A stretch of 64,000 bases of DNA from positions 1 to 64,000 of the forward strand of contig CAJURQ010000005.1 in NCBI GenBank assembly GCA_910588955.1. The letters run 5' to 3'. How positions within the stretch are numbered: position 1 is the stretch's first letter; each line of letters begins with the position of its first letter. The position numbers and the translations under genes are program-made. The notes below the pieces were generated by a model. That model was not told the origin of the DNA and ran no database searches. It was given only the letters and a program-made list of their open reading frames with translations. This stretch comes from an uncultured Lachnospiraceae bacterium (GTDB lineage: Bacteria > Bacillota > Clostridia > Lachnospirales > Lachnospiraceae). Shown here one piece after another: positions 1-9,066 of this stretch.

Positions 1-71
1 CACAGGTCATGTAGAATTTACCGTTTCATATGGAAGTTAGTTTTACAATTCAGGCTCCAAATATCATGTTC

Positions 72-3000
72 TTACCTCCACCACCACAGGAAACCTTTCG
101 CCCGAATCGTGAATTTAACGGTTTTTGTTCCGCCGTGATTATCTACGCCGCGAAGCGTCACGCTTGCCGTGCCCTTCTGCACATTGTTTTTGTAACTGCC
201 CGGCACGATCTCATACTGGCTTTCATCAAGCTGTTTTCCTTTCATCTTTACCGTGATCAGGCTCTTTTCCAGCGTGATCGGCTCTCCCGTGTAAACCTGC
301 TTCGGAACGGACACCAACGCGGAAGAAAGGGACGCCTTTGTGATTCGGTACTCGCCCTCCAATGCTCCCGTATAATTGCCGCCCGCTTTTGCCTCCACAC
401 GTACCCTGAGGACAGTCCCCGCCGGAATGATGTCCTCCTTGTCCACAACCGTCCCCGCCGCCCGGGTGACCTTTTCTCCGCCTTCCCTGCTCACCTCAGT
501 CTCGTTTTTGTAAAGATAGGTAAACGCTTTCTGATAATCCGTTCCCGCCTTTAAGACTGTTCCATTCAAATCCGTGATGGACAGCTTTGTAGAATAACTG
601 TTCTTCTTATTCTGGAAGGTTTTGTCCTGTGCCGCCAGCGTAAGCCTGCCGAGATCCTGCGCCACAATCTTATAGTTGAGTACTACGCCATAGGTTCCAC
701 TAAAGCGCCCCTTTCCTTTCACGGTAACTACAGGTCGCTTATCCGCCTTGCTGCCATCATTCACCGCATTATGATTTCGATACGCGAGCGTATAGTCCGT
801 CCCCTCCGTCAGCGTCTGAGCCCCTCCGGTTTCCGTCCTGAATCTGACAACAATTTCCGGCTTCGCGCCGCCTTTGGCATAGGGAACGGTCTCCCGCTTC
901 ACCTCCGCCGTAAATCTGCCGTCCTTATTTGCCGCAATGTCAAATTTCCCGATTCGGAAGGTCTTCTTTATCGTTCCTGTATACGCGCCTTTTCCTTTGA
1001 TGGTGACGCTCGCCTTCCCCACTTCCCTGTTACCAGCATAGACCGTCTCATAATCGGTCCCCGCCTCCAGCTTCCTGCCCTTTAGCGTGACCGTCATGTT
1101 CTGTTCCTGATAATTGCCGTTATACACTTTATTTTCAATCCCGGACACCACGATGCCTTTTAGGGGTGTTCCCGTGATACGAAACGACACTTTTTTTGTC
1201 CCCGTATATTTCCCGATGCCCGTCAAAACAACTTTCGCCGTCCCAATCTCCGTATGATCCGTATAACTGACCGTGTAGTCCGTCCCTTTGACCAACGGCG
1301 TATTCTTATAGGTAACCGTGAGTTCCGGCTCGATTGCCGCTCCGGTATAGGTCTGATTCGGAATTTTCTTTACGCTCACCTTGCCAATCAGGGTGCTGTC
1401 CGTAATGGTATAGACAACCGTCCTCGTCCCGCTGAAATTGCCGTCCGCCTTCGCCGTCAAAAGGATCTCATAGACGCCCGCCTCTTTGTAGGCGCCCGGC
1501 TCTGTGCCCGGATAGGAAACGGTAAAATCCCTGTTCTTCGCCAGTTTCCTGCCGTTATAGGTCAAAACGGGCGTCCTTTTCTGCACCTTTTTGTTATAGG
1601 CGGTCGTCATATCCTCCACGAATATGCTGCTGTCACTCAAGGTGGCCGCTGTGATTTTGAACGTGGCGGTTTCCGTTCCCGCATAGTTTCCCTTTCCCTT
1701 GACCACAACGGCAGGCGCTTTGGAACTGTTGAATGCGTCATTTGCTTTCATATTATTTTTATAGCTTGCCGTATAATCCTTTCCGGGCTGCAGTTTTTTC
1801 TTCCCGTCATAAACCCGGATTTCCGGCTTGATGGCGGCGCCGGTGTAGGTGTAGGACTCCTCCACCCCGGCAATCCACAGACCGTCCGGGATTTTCCCGT
1901 CCGCGGGGATGTCGCCCTGGAGGACTTCGCCGGGGTCGTTGTAGGGGATTTCTGTGCCTGCGCCGTCGGGGAGGACTTCCCGGATTATGTTGTCATTTTC
2001 ATCCAGCACGAAGAGCGGAACCTGCGATACATCATTCCCATTTTCCGCCGCCTCTTTTGTATCTACAATGCTGAGCATTTGTTTGCCGTCCGTAAGCGCA
2101 ACATTATCAAAAACCTTTTCCGACAAAACCTCCCCAAGATCATAGTCGAGAGTCTGCACCGTATACGCCATTGTGCCGCTATCGGTTGCAGTCAGATGGA
2201 TTTCCAGCGGCTCATCCCCCTGAACAAAGACCGCCTTTTTGTCCCCATCCGTAAAAATCATTACTTCCCCGAACGAGGAACCATAATAGTTTGCTTCACC
2301 GCCTATGACAGAGGCAATCGTGTTTCCGTTCTGATCTGTAATGTTTACATCAACCGGACATCGGATATTAAACAATTTGCCAATAGATCTCCATTCAGCA
2401 ACCGGAATTGTCATCTTTCTCTGCTCATAGGTCTTAAATGAATCGAAAGAAGACTTATCCCGTAAATGCTCCAAGTACGCTTTTTGATCATGCTTAGAAA
2501 AATTCAATGCAATCTCATTTATATTATTCCAATCTTTTGAAAACCAGCGGCTCTGTCCAAACTTTCCCCATGTGGTTCCCGGAATAAAACCTATGCTTCC
2601 CCCCAATACACCCGGAACCATCGTGACAGGATCAGGCGCATTTCCAATATTAAACATATTGTCATGTTCACCCAGCCAATTCCACATAGTCGGAATGGCT
2701 CTCGCCACATCAGGGCAGGCAAAATTATAACCATATACTTTTTCTCTTGCAACCTTTGCCTCAAATAGCTTTATTTCCAGTAGGTTCGCCACTGCTGCGC
2801 CTCGGCTGTGACCGGTAACGACATAGGTGGCGCCGTTCAGATTCCCGCCCATAAAATCGGCGAGAGAATCGTACACTTCATTGACCGCCGATTCAAATCC
2901 CATATGCCATGAACCAACCCCCACATTAAAATTACTGAGCCAGTCAAACGAGCTTGAAGACCCTCTTACCGTCACAAGAACAAGCGTTTCTCCGTTTGAC

Positions 3001-4877
3001 ATGGTCTTTTTCCCAAATGCATAGGAAATCTGTCTATCCAAATCCTCCTTGTTGTAATGGCTGAAAATGTCACTATCTTGAAACCCCAATTCTTTCATAG
3101 AAGCCTTCACATCGCCTTCATCATAGGCTGCGCAGGACATAGCGATCAGCATATGGGAAAGCTCCGGGCTGTACAAACTGGAATTTGTCGCAGAAACATA
3201 ATAGTCCAAATTATGAGTAAATTTCTCTGTTGTTCCACCCCCGCAATGAATATGTACGGGACTTGAGCTGTTGTAGTTGATGGTCGCGGAAGTGAGCGGT
3301 TCATTATTATCCCCAATCGTTATGGCACGCCAGTCGCTCTCGTTTCCGCCATAGTAAACATCTTTCAGGCTGGTACAATTATAAAAAACAGATTCCCCTA
3401 TTGTCATTACGCCTGACGATATTTCTATGCTTGTCAGGCTGCTGCAATTTAAAAAAGTACCATTCTCAATAGTCGTGATATCCAACGGCAACACTATATT
3501 TGTCAGACTTCCACAAGCACAAAAAGCATACTCTCCTATAGTTGTTATGCTCGACGGCAGTTTTATGTTTTTCAGTCGGTTACAACAATAAAAAGCATAC
3601 TCTCCTATAGCCGTTACACTAGGCGGCAATTCTATGCTTATCAGGCTACTACAGCCCTGAAAAGCAGACACCCCTATAGTCGTTACATCTGACGGCAATT
3701 CTATGTTAGTCAGGCTGCTGCACTCGCGAAAAGCACGTTCCTCCAAAGTCGTTATGCCTGACGGCAGTTCTATGCTTGTCAGGCTGTTACACCTCTCAAA
3801 AACACTTTCCTCAATAATCGTTACACCTGACGGCAGTTTGATGCTTGTCAGGCTGCTACAAGCCTCAAACGCATGCCCACCAATAGCCGTTACACTTGAC
3901 GGCAGTTCTATACTAATCAAACGGCTGCAACAGCTAAAAGCAAACATCCCAATAATCGTTACGTCTGATGGCAATTCTATGTCTGTCAAGTTGCTACAAT
4001 TAAAAAAAGCATACTCATCTATCGTCGTTATACCTGACGGCAATTCTATGCTTGTCAGACTGCTGCAACCACTAAAAGCAGATTTTCCTATAGCTATTAC
4101 ATCTGACGGCAGTTTTATACTAGCCAGACTGCTGCAACTACTAAAGGCACACGCCCCTATACTCACTACGCTAGACGGCAGTTCTATATCTGTCAGACTG
4201 CTGCAGTCACTAAAAGCATACTCACCTATCGCCGTTATGTCTTCCTCTACAACAGCCTGCTTAATATTGGCACAATAGTCATGCCAAGGCACGCGGCTCT
4301 CATGCCCATAATCCTCCATCGCCCCCGACCCGCTGATCGTCAGCACCCCATCCTCAAATCTCCATGTCACATTCGCCCCGCAGCTTCCAGACGTCTCGCC
4401 CCCTTCAGTCGCAAATGTCTCCGCTGCCACAGACTCCCCCTGCTCCAGCAAAACGTCCTCCGCAGCTTCTCCCTGCGCTCCGTCCGCCTCGGTTTCCTCC
4501 GTCTCTTCATCTGTATCTTCCGCCCCGGTTTCCCCGGCGCTGTCTTCCTCCGCGCCGCCTATGTTCTCATCATCATCCTGCGTTTCTCCCGGGTTCGCAG
4601 GTTTTCCGGTTTCCGCGCCGCCACCTTCCGGCGGTGTCTCCCCGGTTTCCTCTTCCCCTCCATCCTCCTCTGGCTCTGTAGCTTCTGTTTCCGCTTCTTC
4701 CTGATCCTGTATGTCGTTTCCGGTTTCTTCTCCGGTTTCTTCCATCTCCGCACAAATTTCTGCAGATGCCTCCACGCTGCCGTTTCCATAATCCGCCGCA
4801 GTCACGCCCTGCGTCGGCGGCACAGCAAGCATACTGCAGACCAGCATCACACTTAAAAATTTCCGAAATCCTTTCAT
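72..4877 (-). CDS. Giant secreted protein: BspA-type LRRs, class 3 lipase-like domain, Ig-like repeats
   Basis: The 1601-residue product starts with a Sec-type signal peptide (basic MKGFRK, then a hydrophobic core) behind the ribosome site GGGAGGT. An acidic Glu/Asp/Thr-rich linker follows to about residue 165. Residues about 206-512 hold 13 leucine-rich repeats of 23 residues of the BspA/LRR_5 type (pattern xxAFxxCSSLTSIELPSxVT). Next comes a class 3 lipase-like alpha/beta-hydrolase domain with the nucleophile elbow GHSRG near residue 688 and a downstream NAPDPVTMVPG stretch that fits the acid-residue loop. From about residue 1009 to the end run Ig-like/MBG-type repeats (YTGAAIxPE, GKDYTxSY, GKGNYxGT). 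The protein is therefore probably a surface or secreted esterase/adhesin. No LPxTG sorting signal, S-layer or choline-binding module is visible; the C-terminus is an odd KGFLWWWR. The substrate is unknown. Confidence 0.85.
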   Translation of the reverse strand: MKGFRKFLSVMLVCSMLAVPPTQGVTAADYGNGSVEASAEICAEMEETGEETGNDIQDQEEAETEATEPEEDGGEEETGETPPEGGGAETGKPANPGETQDDDENIGGAEEDSAGETGAEDTDEETEETEADGAQGEAAEDVLLEQGESVAAETFATEGGETSGSCGANVTWRFEDGVLTISGSGAMEDYGHESRVPWHDYCANIKQAVVEEDITAIGEYAFSDCSSLTDIELPSSVVSIGACAFSSCSSLASIKLPSDVIAIGKSAFSGCSSLTSIELPSGITTIDEYAFFNCSNLTDIELPSDVTIIGMFAFSCCSRLISIELPSSVTAIGGHAFEACSSLTSIKLPSGVTIIEESVFERCNSLTSIELPSGITTLEERAFRECSSLTNIELPSDVTTIGVSAFQGCSSLISIELPPSVTAIGEYAFYCCNRLKNIKLPSSITTIGEYAFCACGSLTNIVLPLDITTIENGTFLNCSSLTSIEISSGVMTIGESVFYNCTSLKDVYYGGNESDWRAITIGDNNEPLTSATINYNSSSPVHIHCGGGTTEKFTHNLDYYVSATNSSLYSPELSHMLIAMSCAAYDEGDVKASMKELGFQDSDIFSHYNKEDLDRQISYAFGKKTMSNGETLVLVTVRGSSSSFDWLSNFNVGVGSWHMGFESAVNEVYDSLADFMGGNLNGATYVVTGHSRGAAVANLLEIKLFEAKVAREKVYGYNFACPDVARAIPTMWNWLGEHDNMFNIGNAPDPVTMVPGVLGGSIGFIPGTTWGKFGQSRWFSKDWNNINEIALNFSKHDQKAYLEHLRDKSSFDSFKTYEQRKMTIPVAEWRSIGKLFNIRCPVDVNITDQNGNTIASVIGGEANYYGSSFGEVMIFTDGDKKAVFVQGDEPLEIHLTATDSGTMAYTVQTLDYDLGEVLSEKVFDNVALTDGKQMLSIVDTKEAAENGNDVSQVPLFVLDENDNIIREVLPDGAGTEIPYNDPGEVLQGDIPADGKIPDGLWIAGVEESYTYTGAAIKPEIRVYDGKKKLQPGKDYTASYKNNMKANDAFNSSKAPAVVVKGKGNYAGTETATFKITAATLSDSSIFVEDMTTAYNKKVQKRTPVLTYNGRKLAKNRDFTVSYPGTEPGAYKEAGVYEILLTAKADGNFSGTRTVVYTITDSTLIGKVSVKKIPNQTYTGAAIEPELTVTYKNTPLVKGTDYTVSYTDHTEIGTAKVVLTGIGKYTGTKKVSFRITGTPLKGIVVSGIENKVYNGNYQEQNMTVTLKGRKLEAGTDYETVYAGNREVGKASVTIKGKGAYTGTIKKTFRIGKFDIAANKDGRFTAEVKRETVPYAKGGAKPEIVVRFRTETGGAQTLTEGTDYTLAYRNHNAVNDGSKADKRPVVTVKGKGRFSGTYGVVLNYKIVAQDLGRLTLAAQDKTFQNKKNSYSTKLSITDLNGTVLKAGTDYQKAFTYLYKNETEVSREGGEKVTRAAGTVVDKEDIIPAGTVLRVRVEAKAGGNYTGALEGEYRITKASLSSALVSVPKQVYTGEPITLEKSLITVKMKGKQLDESQYEIVPGSYKNNVQKGTASVTLRGVDNHGGTKTVKFTIRAKGFLWWWR

Positions 4878-5048
4878 TTTTACCTCCCTACAAACACACC
4901 TGACATGCTGTCATTCATCAAATATCCTCTCATCTACTATCTTGTCACAAACTCATTTTACTCTCAATTGAATATTATAATTTTAGCTACCTTAAAATAA
5001 AGTATATCTAAAATATATCTTTCACACTTCTTCTGCACGGGTCTGCTC

Positions 5049-5084
5049 AAAAAAACGCCGTCCGACAATATCCGTCGAACAGCG
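5049..5084 (-). terminator. Intrinsic terminator of the HTH/DUF3990 cassette
   Basis: On the minus strand an 11-bp stem (CGCTGTTCGAC with GTCGGACGGCG, including G-U pairs) closes a GGATATT loop and is followed by seven T. It lies 8 bp beyond the stop codon of the HTH gene, so it should end the two-gene transcript. Confidence 0.8.
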
Positions 5085-5092
5085 CCTGCAAT

Positions 5093-5731
5093 TTATTTTT
5101 CAATCAAATCCTCTATGGTGCAGCCCAGCACCTTTGCAATGCGATACAATGCTTCCGCGCTCGCTTTGTTAATGTCCTTTCGGCGCTGCTCGTACATTTG
5201 GATGGAACGCGGCGTTACGCCGGACGCTTTCGCAAGTTCAGCCTGTGTACAGCCGTATACGCTGCGGATTCGCTTCAAGTTCGTATCTTTAAAATGCTCT
5301 CTGATTCTTTCATCCGCAATGTCTGCAAATTTTGAAATATCCGCTTCATGGAGCGTATCGTACATGTCCTGCAGATCATCAAAGCAGAGCGCCTGAAAGA
5401 TTTCGCTGTAGTTTCTGGAGGAATACCATTGATAATATGCAACAGCCCAGCCAATCCAATATTCTCTTGAGCGGCGAAGCGTTTCCTCCGGCTTGGCGTC
5501 AGTGCTTTTGCCTGTGGTTTCCAGCAGCACATCCACGGCTATTTCAATTCCGCTTTTACCTGTTACAATAGGCGGATCGCCGTTTTCCATACGGCGGCTT
5601 ATGGTGCTTGCGGTGAAGAGCCCCACAAAGTCATTTCCGGAAATACCGCAGGTATTCACCGCATAATCAAAAGCGTCACCCAGAGCAGACTGTGCCCTGC
5701 TCAGATATATTTCTTGGTATGCGCGGGTCAT
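5093..5731 (-). CDS. HTH (XRE-type) protein, putative antitoxin/regulator
   Basis: This 212-residue protein carries a C-terminal helix-turn-helix of the XRE/Cro type (about residues 150-210: LKRIRSVYGCTQAELAKASG, then VTPRSIQMYEQRRKDINKAS). The N-terminal 75 residues resemble the DUF3791 style found beside DUF3990 proteins. The middle part contains EYWIGWAVAYYQWYSSRNYS, a segment common in Firmicutes XRE proteins. ATG at 5731 is preferred because GGAGG lies 11 bp upstream; a TTG three codons earlier is too close to it. The reading frame overlaps the end of the DUF3990-like gene by 56 bp, so the two are translationally coupled. Role as antitoxin and autorepressor is inferred from context, not shown. 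Confidence 0.75.
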   Translation of the reverse strand: MTRAYQEIYLSRAQSALGDAFDYAVNTCGISGNDFVGLFTASTISRRMENGDPPIVTGKSGIEIAVDVLLETTGKSTDAKPEETLRRSREYWIGWAVAYYQWYSSRNYSEIFQALCFDDLQDMYDTLHEADISKFADIADERIREHFKDTNLKRIRSVYGCTQAELAKASGVTPRSIQMYEQRRKDINKASAEALYRIAKVLGCTIEDLIEK

Positions 5732-6389
5732 CGTTCGCAACGCCTCCTCTCATAATATCCTGCATATACAGACCGTCTGTTTCCTCTTCCAGTATATCCA
5801 GATACGATTGATTGGCACTATCGTCTCTTGTTTTTCTCAGCACATAGTAAGTATCTTTTCCGGCGGGTTCAAAGCCCTCAAACCGGATTTTTGAAAAAGC
5901 GAACTTGGATTTGATGACAATCTGCTCTCCGAGTTTTCCGAGCCGCATGGCTTTTGCAAGCTGCTCTACAGTAATCGCGTTATTGATGAACGCTTCCGCA
6001 TAATCGAAGTATGAATCATCCGCCCTGTATCCTGTGATCAGATCATAAGCATTGACATTGACGCCGAAGTTTTGGATGAGATAAGCCTTTGCTCGTTTCG
6101 CAACGGGAGTTTTAATGCTGAAAATCCGGTGTTCCACAAGAACAGCCATCCAGTTGAGTATGGTATATGCCGGGCTGTTAAGGCGCAGAATATTCAGAAA
6201 CTCCGTATCCATGGTATACCGGTTTGAAAAACCGTCGCGCAAAGAAGAAACCGCCCATTCCTTGGCAAGTTCATTGCTCTCGGTGCAGTAGAAACCCAGC
6301 CCGAAATCGTTATTTTTCCGACCTTCACCAAAAGTCGGTGTCTCAACGATTTTCTGAGAGCCATGATATATCGTCAGCAGTTTATCCAT
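5676..6389 (-). CDS. DUF3990-like protein, putative ADP-ribosyltransferase-fold toxin
   Basis: The 237-residue protein opens with LTIYHGSQKIVETPTFGEGR, and NNDFGLGFYCTE follows shortly after. The HGS...DFGxGFY pattern is the signature of the DUF3990 family, whose fold has been related to ADP-ribosyltransferases. ATG at 6389 is chosen because GGAGGT lies four bases before it; a longer reading frame to 6431 lacks a ribosome site. It is the first gene of a two-gene cassette and overlaps the downstream HTH gene. The short, coupled, self-contained cassette with its own terminator suggests a toxin-antitoxin or modification module. Catalytic activity and target are not evident from the sequence. Confidence 0.7.
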   Translation of the reverse strand: MDKLLTIYHGSQKIVETPTFGEGRKNNDFGLGFYCTESNELAKEWAVSSLRDGFSNRYTMDTEFLNILRLNSPAYTILNWMAVLVEHRIFSIKTPVAKRAKAYLIQNFGVNVNAYDLITGYRADDSYFDYAEAFINNAITVEQLAKAMRLGKLGEQIVIKSKFAFSKIRFEGFEPAGKDTYYVLRKTRDDSANQSYLDILEEETDGLYMQDIMRGGVANDDPRIPRNISEQGTVCSG

Positions 6390-6522
6390 AGTTACCTCCA
6401 TGCCGAATCTTAATTTCTCCGTTCCTCTCAATTATATCACCATAGTGATACAATGTCGAGGACATTGGAAAAATCGGCAAAATAAATATCGCTCAAGCGA
6501 TAACCAGACAACAGGCAATTTT

Positions 6523-7449
6523 TCACAGCGCAAACGCCTCAAAAACATCCTCCGTCCCATGCTCTTCCCCGTGGTATTTCATCAGATACGCCTTCATCTC
6601 GGTGTGTTCCTGCCCCATATCCTCCATCATAGGCTGAAAATTCTCTCTCGTGACGCCGCCGAGCTGCGTGAGAAACTGATAATAGCGCAGATCGTCCCCG
6701 TACTCCTCCAGCACGACCCGCCACGTCTCCTCCGTCTCGCACCCTTTGATATGAGAGAGCAGATACTGTTCCAGCTTTTCCCGCACAGACTGCTTCAGCC
6801 CGTAATCATGCATGAGCCGCAGCATTGCAAGCCGCACCTTCTCCCGCCTGCGCTGCTCCGTGTAATAGTCCAGATTATTCTCCCTGCTGCCGTAGTCTTC
6901 CTCCCCGCAGAGCAGCATTTTCGAGAACCCTTCCGCGTCGCCCCGCTCCATCAGCGTCTGCATCCGTCCGTCCCACTGCGCCATCCACTCTGGCGTGCCC
7001 GCACTCTCAAAGTCGAACAGGTAAAACGCATCGAGCCTGCTCATCACCGCCGCCAGAAGAAAAGCGGTGTCCGCAGTCTTCTTCTCCCCCGCGTCCGCCT
7101 CCTCGTCCACGATCTGTTCCAGAAGAAAGCAGTCCCTGAAAATCCCCTGACCGATCTCCATGCGGTGATAGGGCAGGACGACCCGCGCAAGCTTCGCGCA
7201 GTAGGCGAACGCCCAGTCATCGATCCGCGCAACGGACTCCGGCAGAGAAATCTCCTTCAGCATCTTATTGCTTAAGAATGCCTTCTTCCCGATACAGGTC
7301 ACAGGGCAGCCGTCGATCGCGGCAGGCACGGCGAGCTCCGTGTCCTTTCCCCGATATCCCGTAATCTCCGCGGTCTCCCCGTCCGTCTTATAGGACAAAA
7401 CGCCCTGCGGCATATTCAATTCACCATGCTTAATTTTTTGTGCCATCAT
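6523..7449 (-). CDS. LRR_5 protein with helical C-terminal domain, MoxR-linked
   Basis: The 308-residue protein has no signal peptide. Residues about 15-110 form a short BspA-like LRR block (IGKKAFLSNKMLKEISLPES, ARIDDWAFAYCAKLARVVLP). The remaining 200 residues are charged and predicted mostly helical, with no motif I recognise. It lies 21 bp after the MoxR-type ATPase gene and is probably translated from the same message. The start is uncertain: ATG codons at 7449 and 7446 both lack a strong ribosome site. A substrate-recognition or scaffold subunit for the AAA+/VWA pair is a reasonable inference. The cytosolic context separates it from the secreted LRR protein at the left end of the window. 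Confidence 0.7.
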   Translation of the reverse strand: MMAQKIKHGELNMPQGVLSYKTDGETAEITGYRGKDTELAVPAAIDGCPVTCIGKKAFLSNKMLKEISLPESVARIDDWAFAYCAKLARVVLPYHRMEIGQGIFRDCFLLEQIVDEEADAGEKKTADTAFLLAAVMSRLDAFYLFDFESAGTPEWMAQWDGRMQTLMERGDAEGFSKMLLCGEEDYGSRENNLDYYTEQRRREKVRLAMLRLMHDYGLKQSVREKLEQYLLSHIKGCETEETWRVVLEEYGDDLRYYQFLTQLGGVTRENFQPMMEDMGQEHTEMKAYLMKYHGEEHGTEDVFEAFAL

Positions 7450-7470
7450 TTCATTCCGTGTAATCTCAAA

Positions 7471-8988
7471 TTATAAATCCAATTCCTCAATTCTTGCGGT
7501 CAGCTCCGTGCCCCGCTCGGTGAGCATCAGCTCCTCGTTGTGCCTCTGATAGTCCTCACATCCGTAAAGACTGATAAATTTCGCGCAGTCCGCCTGCACC
7601 GTACACTCTGTCACGAGAATCAGCATCTCATTGCCGGAGCCGAAGGTGTCCTCCACAAACTGAAAGAGGAAATGCAGCCGCTCCTTCACCCGCTCCGTGT
7701 CCTTTTTGTACTCAGACACCTTGGCGTCAAACTGCTCCTTCACCCGGGCAAATCCTGCGCTGCCGTCCTCTGTCTCCGCAAGCCGCAGCGTCTTTTCGCA
7801 GGCGGAGAGAAATCCCGCTATCGCCCTGTTTTGCCGCTTATCCCGCACTGACAGCGCGCCCGCCTTCTGCAGAGATTCCATCGCCTTCTGTCTGCCCTGC
7901 GCCTGTTTCCCTGCAAGCGCCGAAAGTTCCTGCGCCGTCTCTCCCGCCTCCGCTTTCACCTTTAAAGCACGGAGAGGATTCATCAGTTCGCTTAATATCT
8001 GTGATTGCAGCATGTTCTCGCGAATGTCCTGCTGCATCCTGTCAATCAGCATCCCCATCAGGGACAGCCGCTCGTCAAAATCCGCTTTTCTCGCCTTGTC
8101 CTTCGCCTGCTCACTGACTATTCCGGTCAAAATCTCTTCCGCCTTGTAATCGTTCTGGTATTTCCGATACAAGTCATAATATGCCGTAAACTCCTTGACA
8201 ATCCGGTCGTTTCGCAGATACTGCCCGACAAAGGACTCCTCCACCGCGATCTGTTCTTCCTCGTAGAGCGTCAGCATTTCGGAGAGATCTTCCCATCCTC
8301 TCGCCGTAATATAGCTTCTGCCCTTCACCGTAGTCTCCACCTGATAGAAGTCCTCTTTTTTCATATCCAGATAGTTTAAGATCGCCGTGTGCACGCCCCG
8401 CTCTCTCGCGTACTCCCGCCAGACCGCATAGTCAGCCTCCACCTTCAGGATCTTCAGCCGGTCCAACGTCACGATATCGAACTCCCGCACCGACTTATTG
8501 TACTCCGGCGGGTTGCCCGCGGTCACGATGACCCATCCCTCCGGCACCTGATGTCTGCCGAAAATCTTGTACTGCAAAAATTGCAGCATGGAGGGCGCCA
8601 GCGTCTCCGACACACAGTTGATCTCATCCAAAAACAGAATGCCCTCCCGGATGCCGCTCTGTGCCATCACGTCATAGACGGAGGCAATGATCTCGCTCAT
8701 GGTGTACTCCGACACGTCGTACTCTTTTCCCTCATACTCCTTATGCACGATAAAGGGAAGTCCCAGCGCGGACTGTCTCGTATGATGGGTCATGGAGTAG
8801 GACACAAGCGCGATGCCGAGCTCCTGCGCAATCTGCTCCATGATTGCAGTCTTGCCGATACCCGGCGCACCGAGCAGAAAAATCGGACGCTGTCTGACAA
8901 CGGGTATCCGATACTCCCCCTCCTCGTCCTTCTTGAGATAAATTCGGACCGAATCCTTGATGTAGTTTTTTGCTTCCTTAATGTTCAT
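7471..8988 (-). CDS. MoxR-family AAA+ ATPase
   Basis: The 505-residue protein has a Walker A GAPGIGKT at residues 40-47 and a Walker B GILFLDEIN followed by a sensor-like VTAGNPPEYN, as in MoxR/dynein-related AAA+ ATPases. About 200 helical residues follow the ATPase core. AGGAGC lies 11 bp before ATG 8988. MoxR proteins act as chaperones that remodel or load cofactors into partners carrying von Willebrand factor A domains. The gene directly upstream encodes such a VWA protein, so the two very likely work together. The client is unknown. No methanol dehydrogenase, hydrogenase or gas-vesicle genes are nearby, which argues against the classical MoxR roles. Confidence 0.88.
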   Translation of the reverse strand: MNIKEAKNYIKDSVRIYLKKDEEGEYRIPVVRQRPIFLLGAPGIGKTAIMEQIAQELGIALVSYSMTHHTRQSALGLPFIVHKEYEGKEYDVSEYTMSEIIASVYDVMAQSGIREGILFLDEINCVSETLAPSMLQFLQYKIFGRHQVPEGWVIVTAGNPPEYNKSVREFDIVTLDRLKILKVEADYAVWREYARERGVHTAILNYLDMKKEDFYQVETTVKGRSYITARGWEDLSEMLTLYEEEQIAVEESFVGQYLRNDRIVKEFTAYYDLYRKYQNDYKAEEILTGIVSEQAKDKARKADFDERLSLMGMLIDRMQQDIRENMLQSQILSELMNPLRALKVKAEAGETAQELSALAGKQAQGRQKAMESLQKAGALSVRDKRQNRAIAGFLSACEKTLRLAETEDGSAGFARVKEQFDAKVSEYKKDTERVKERLHFLFQFVEDTFGSGNEMLILVTECTVQADCAKFISLYGCEDYQRHNEELMLTERGTELTARIEELDL

Positions 8989-9066
8989 GTCGTTTTATGC
9001 TCCTTATAAACCTCTCATATCAAAGCCTTTTTCAAATCTACATATCGTTCCTGCTCTTTAGACCTG

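Noticed and set aside
1254..2441. Long plus-strand open frame (395 codons) inside the giant secreted protein
   Set aside because: It lies antisense to clear Ig-like repeats, has no ribosome site or recognisable motif, and arises from the codon bias of the real gene.
3400..4260. Regular 69-bp repeats that look CRISPR-like
   Set aside because: They encode the 23-residue leucine-rich repeats in frame and have no unique spacers.
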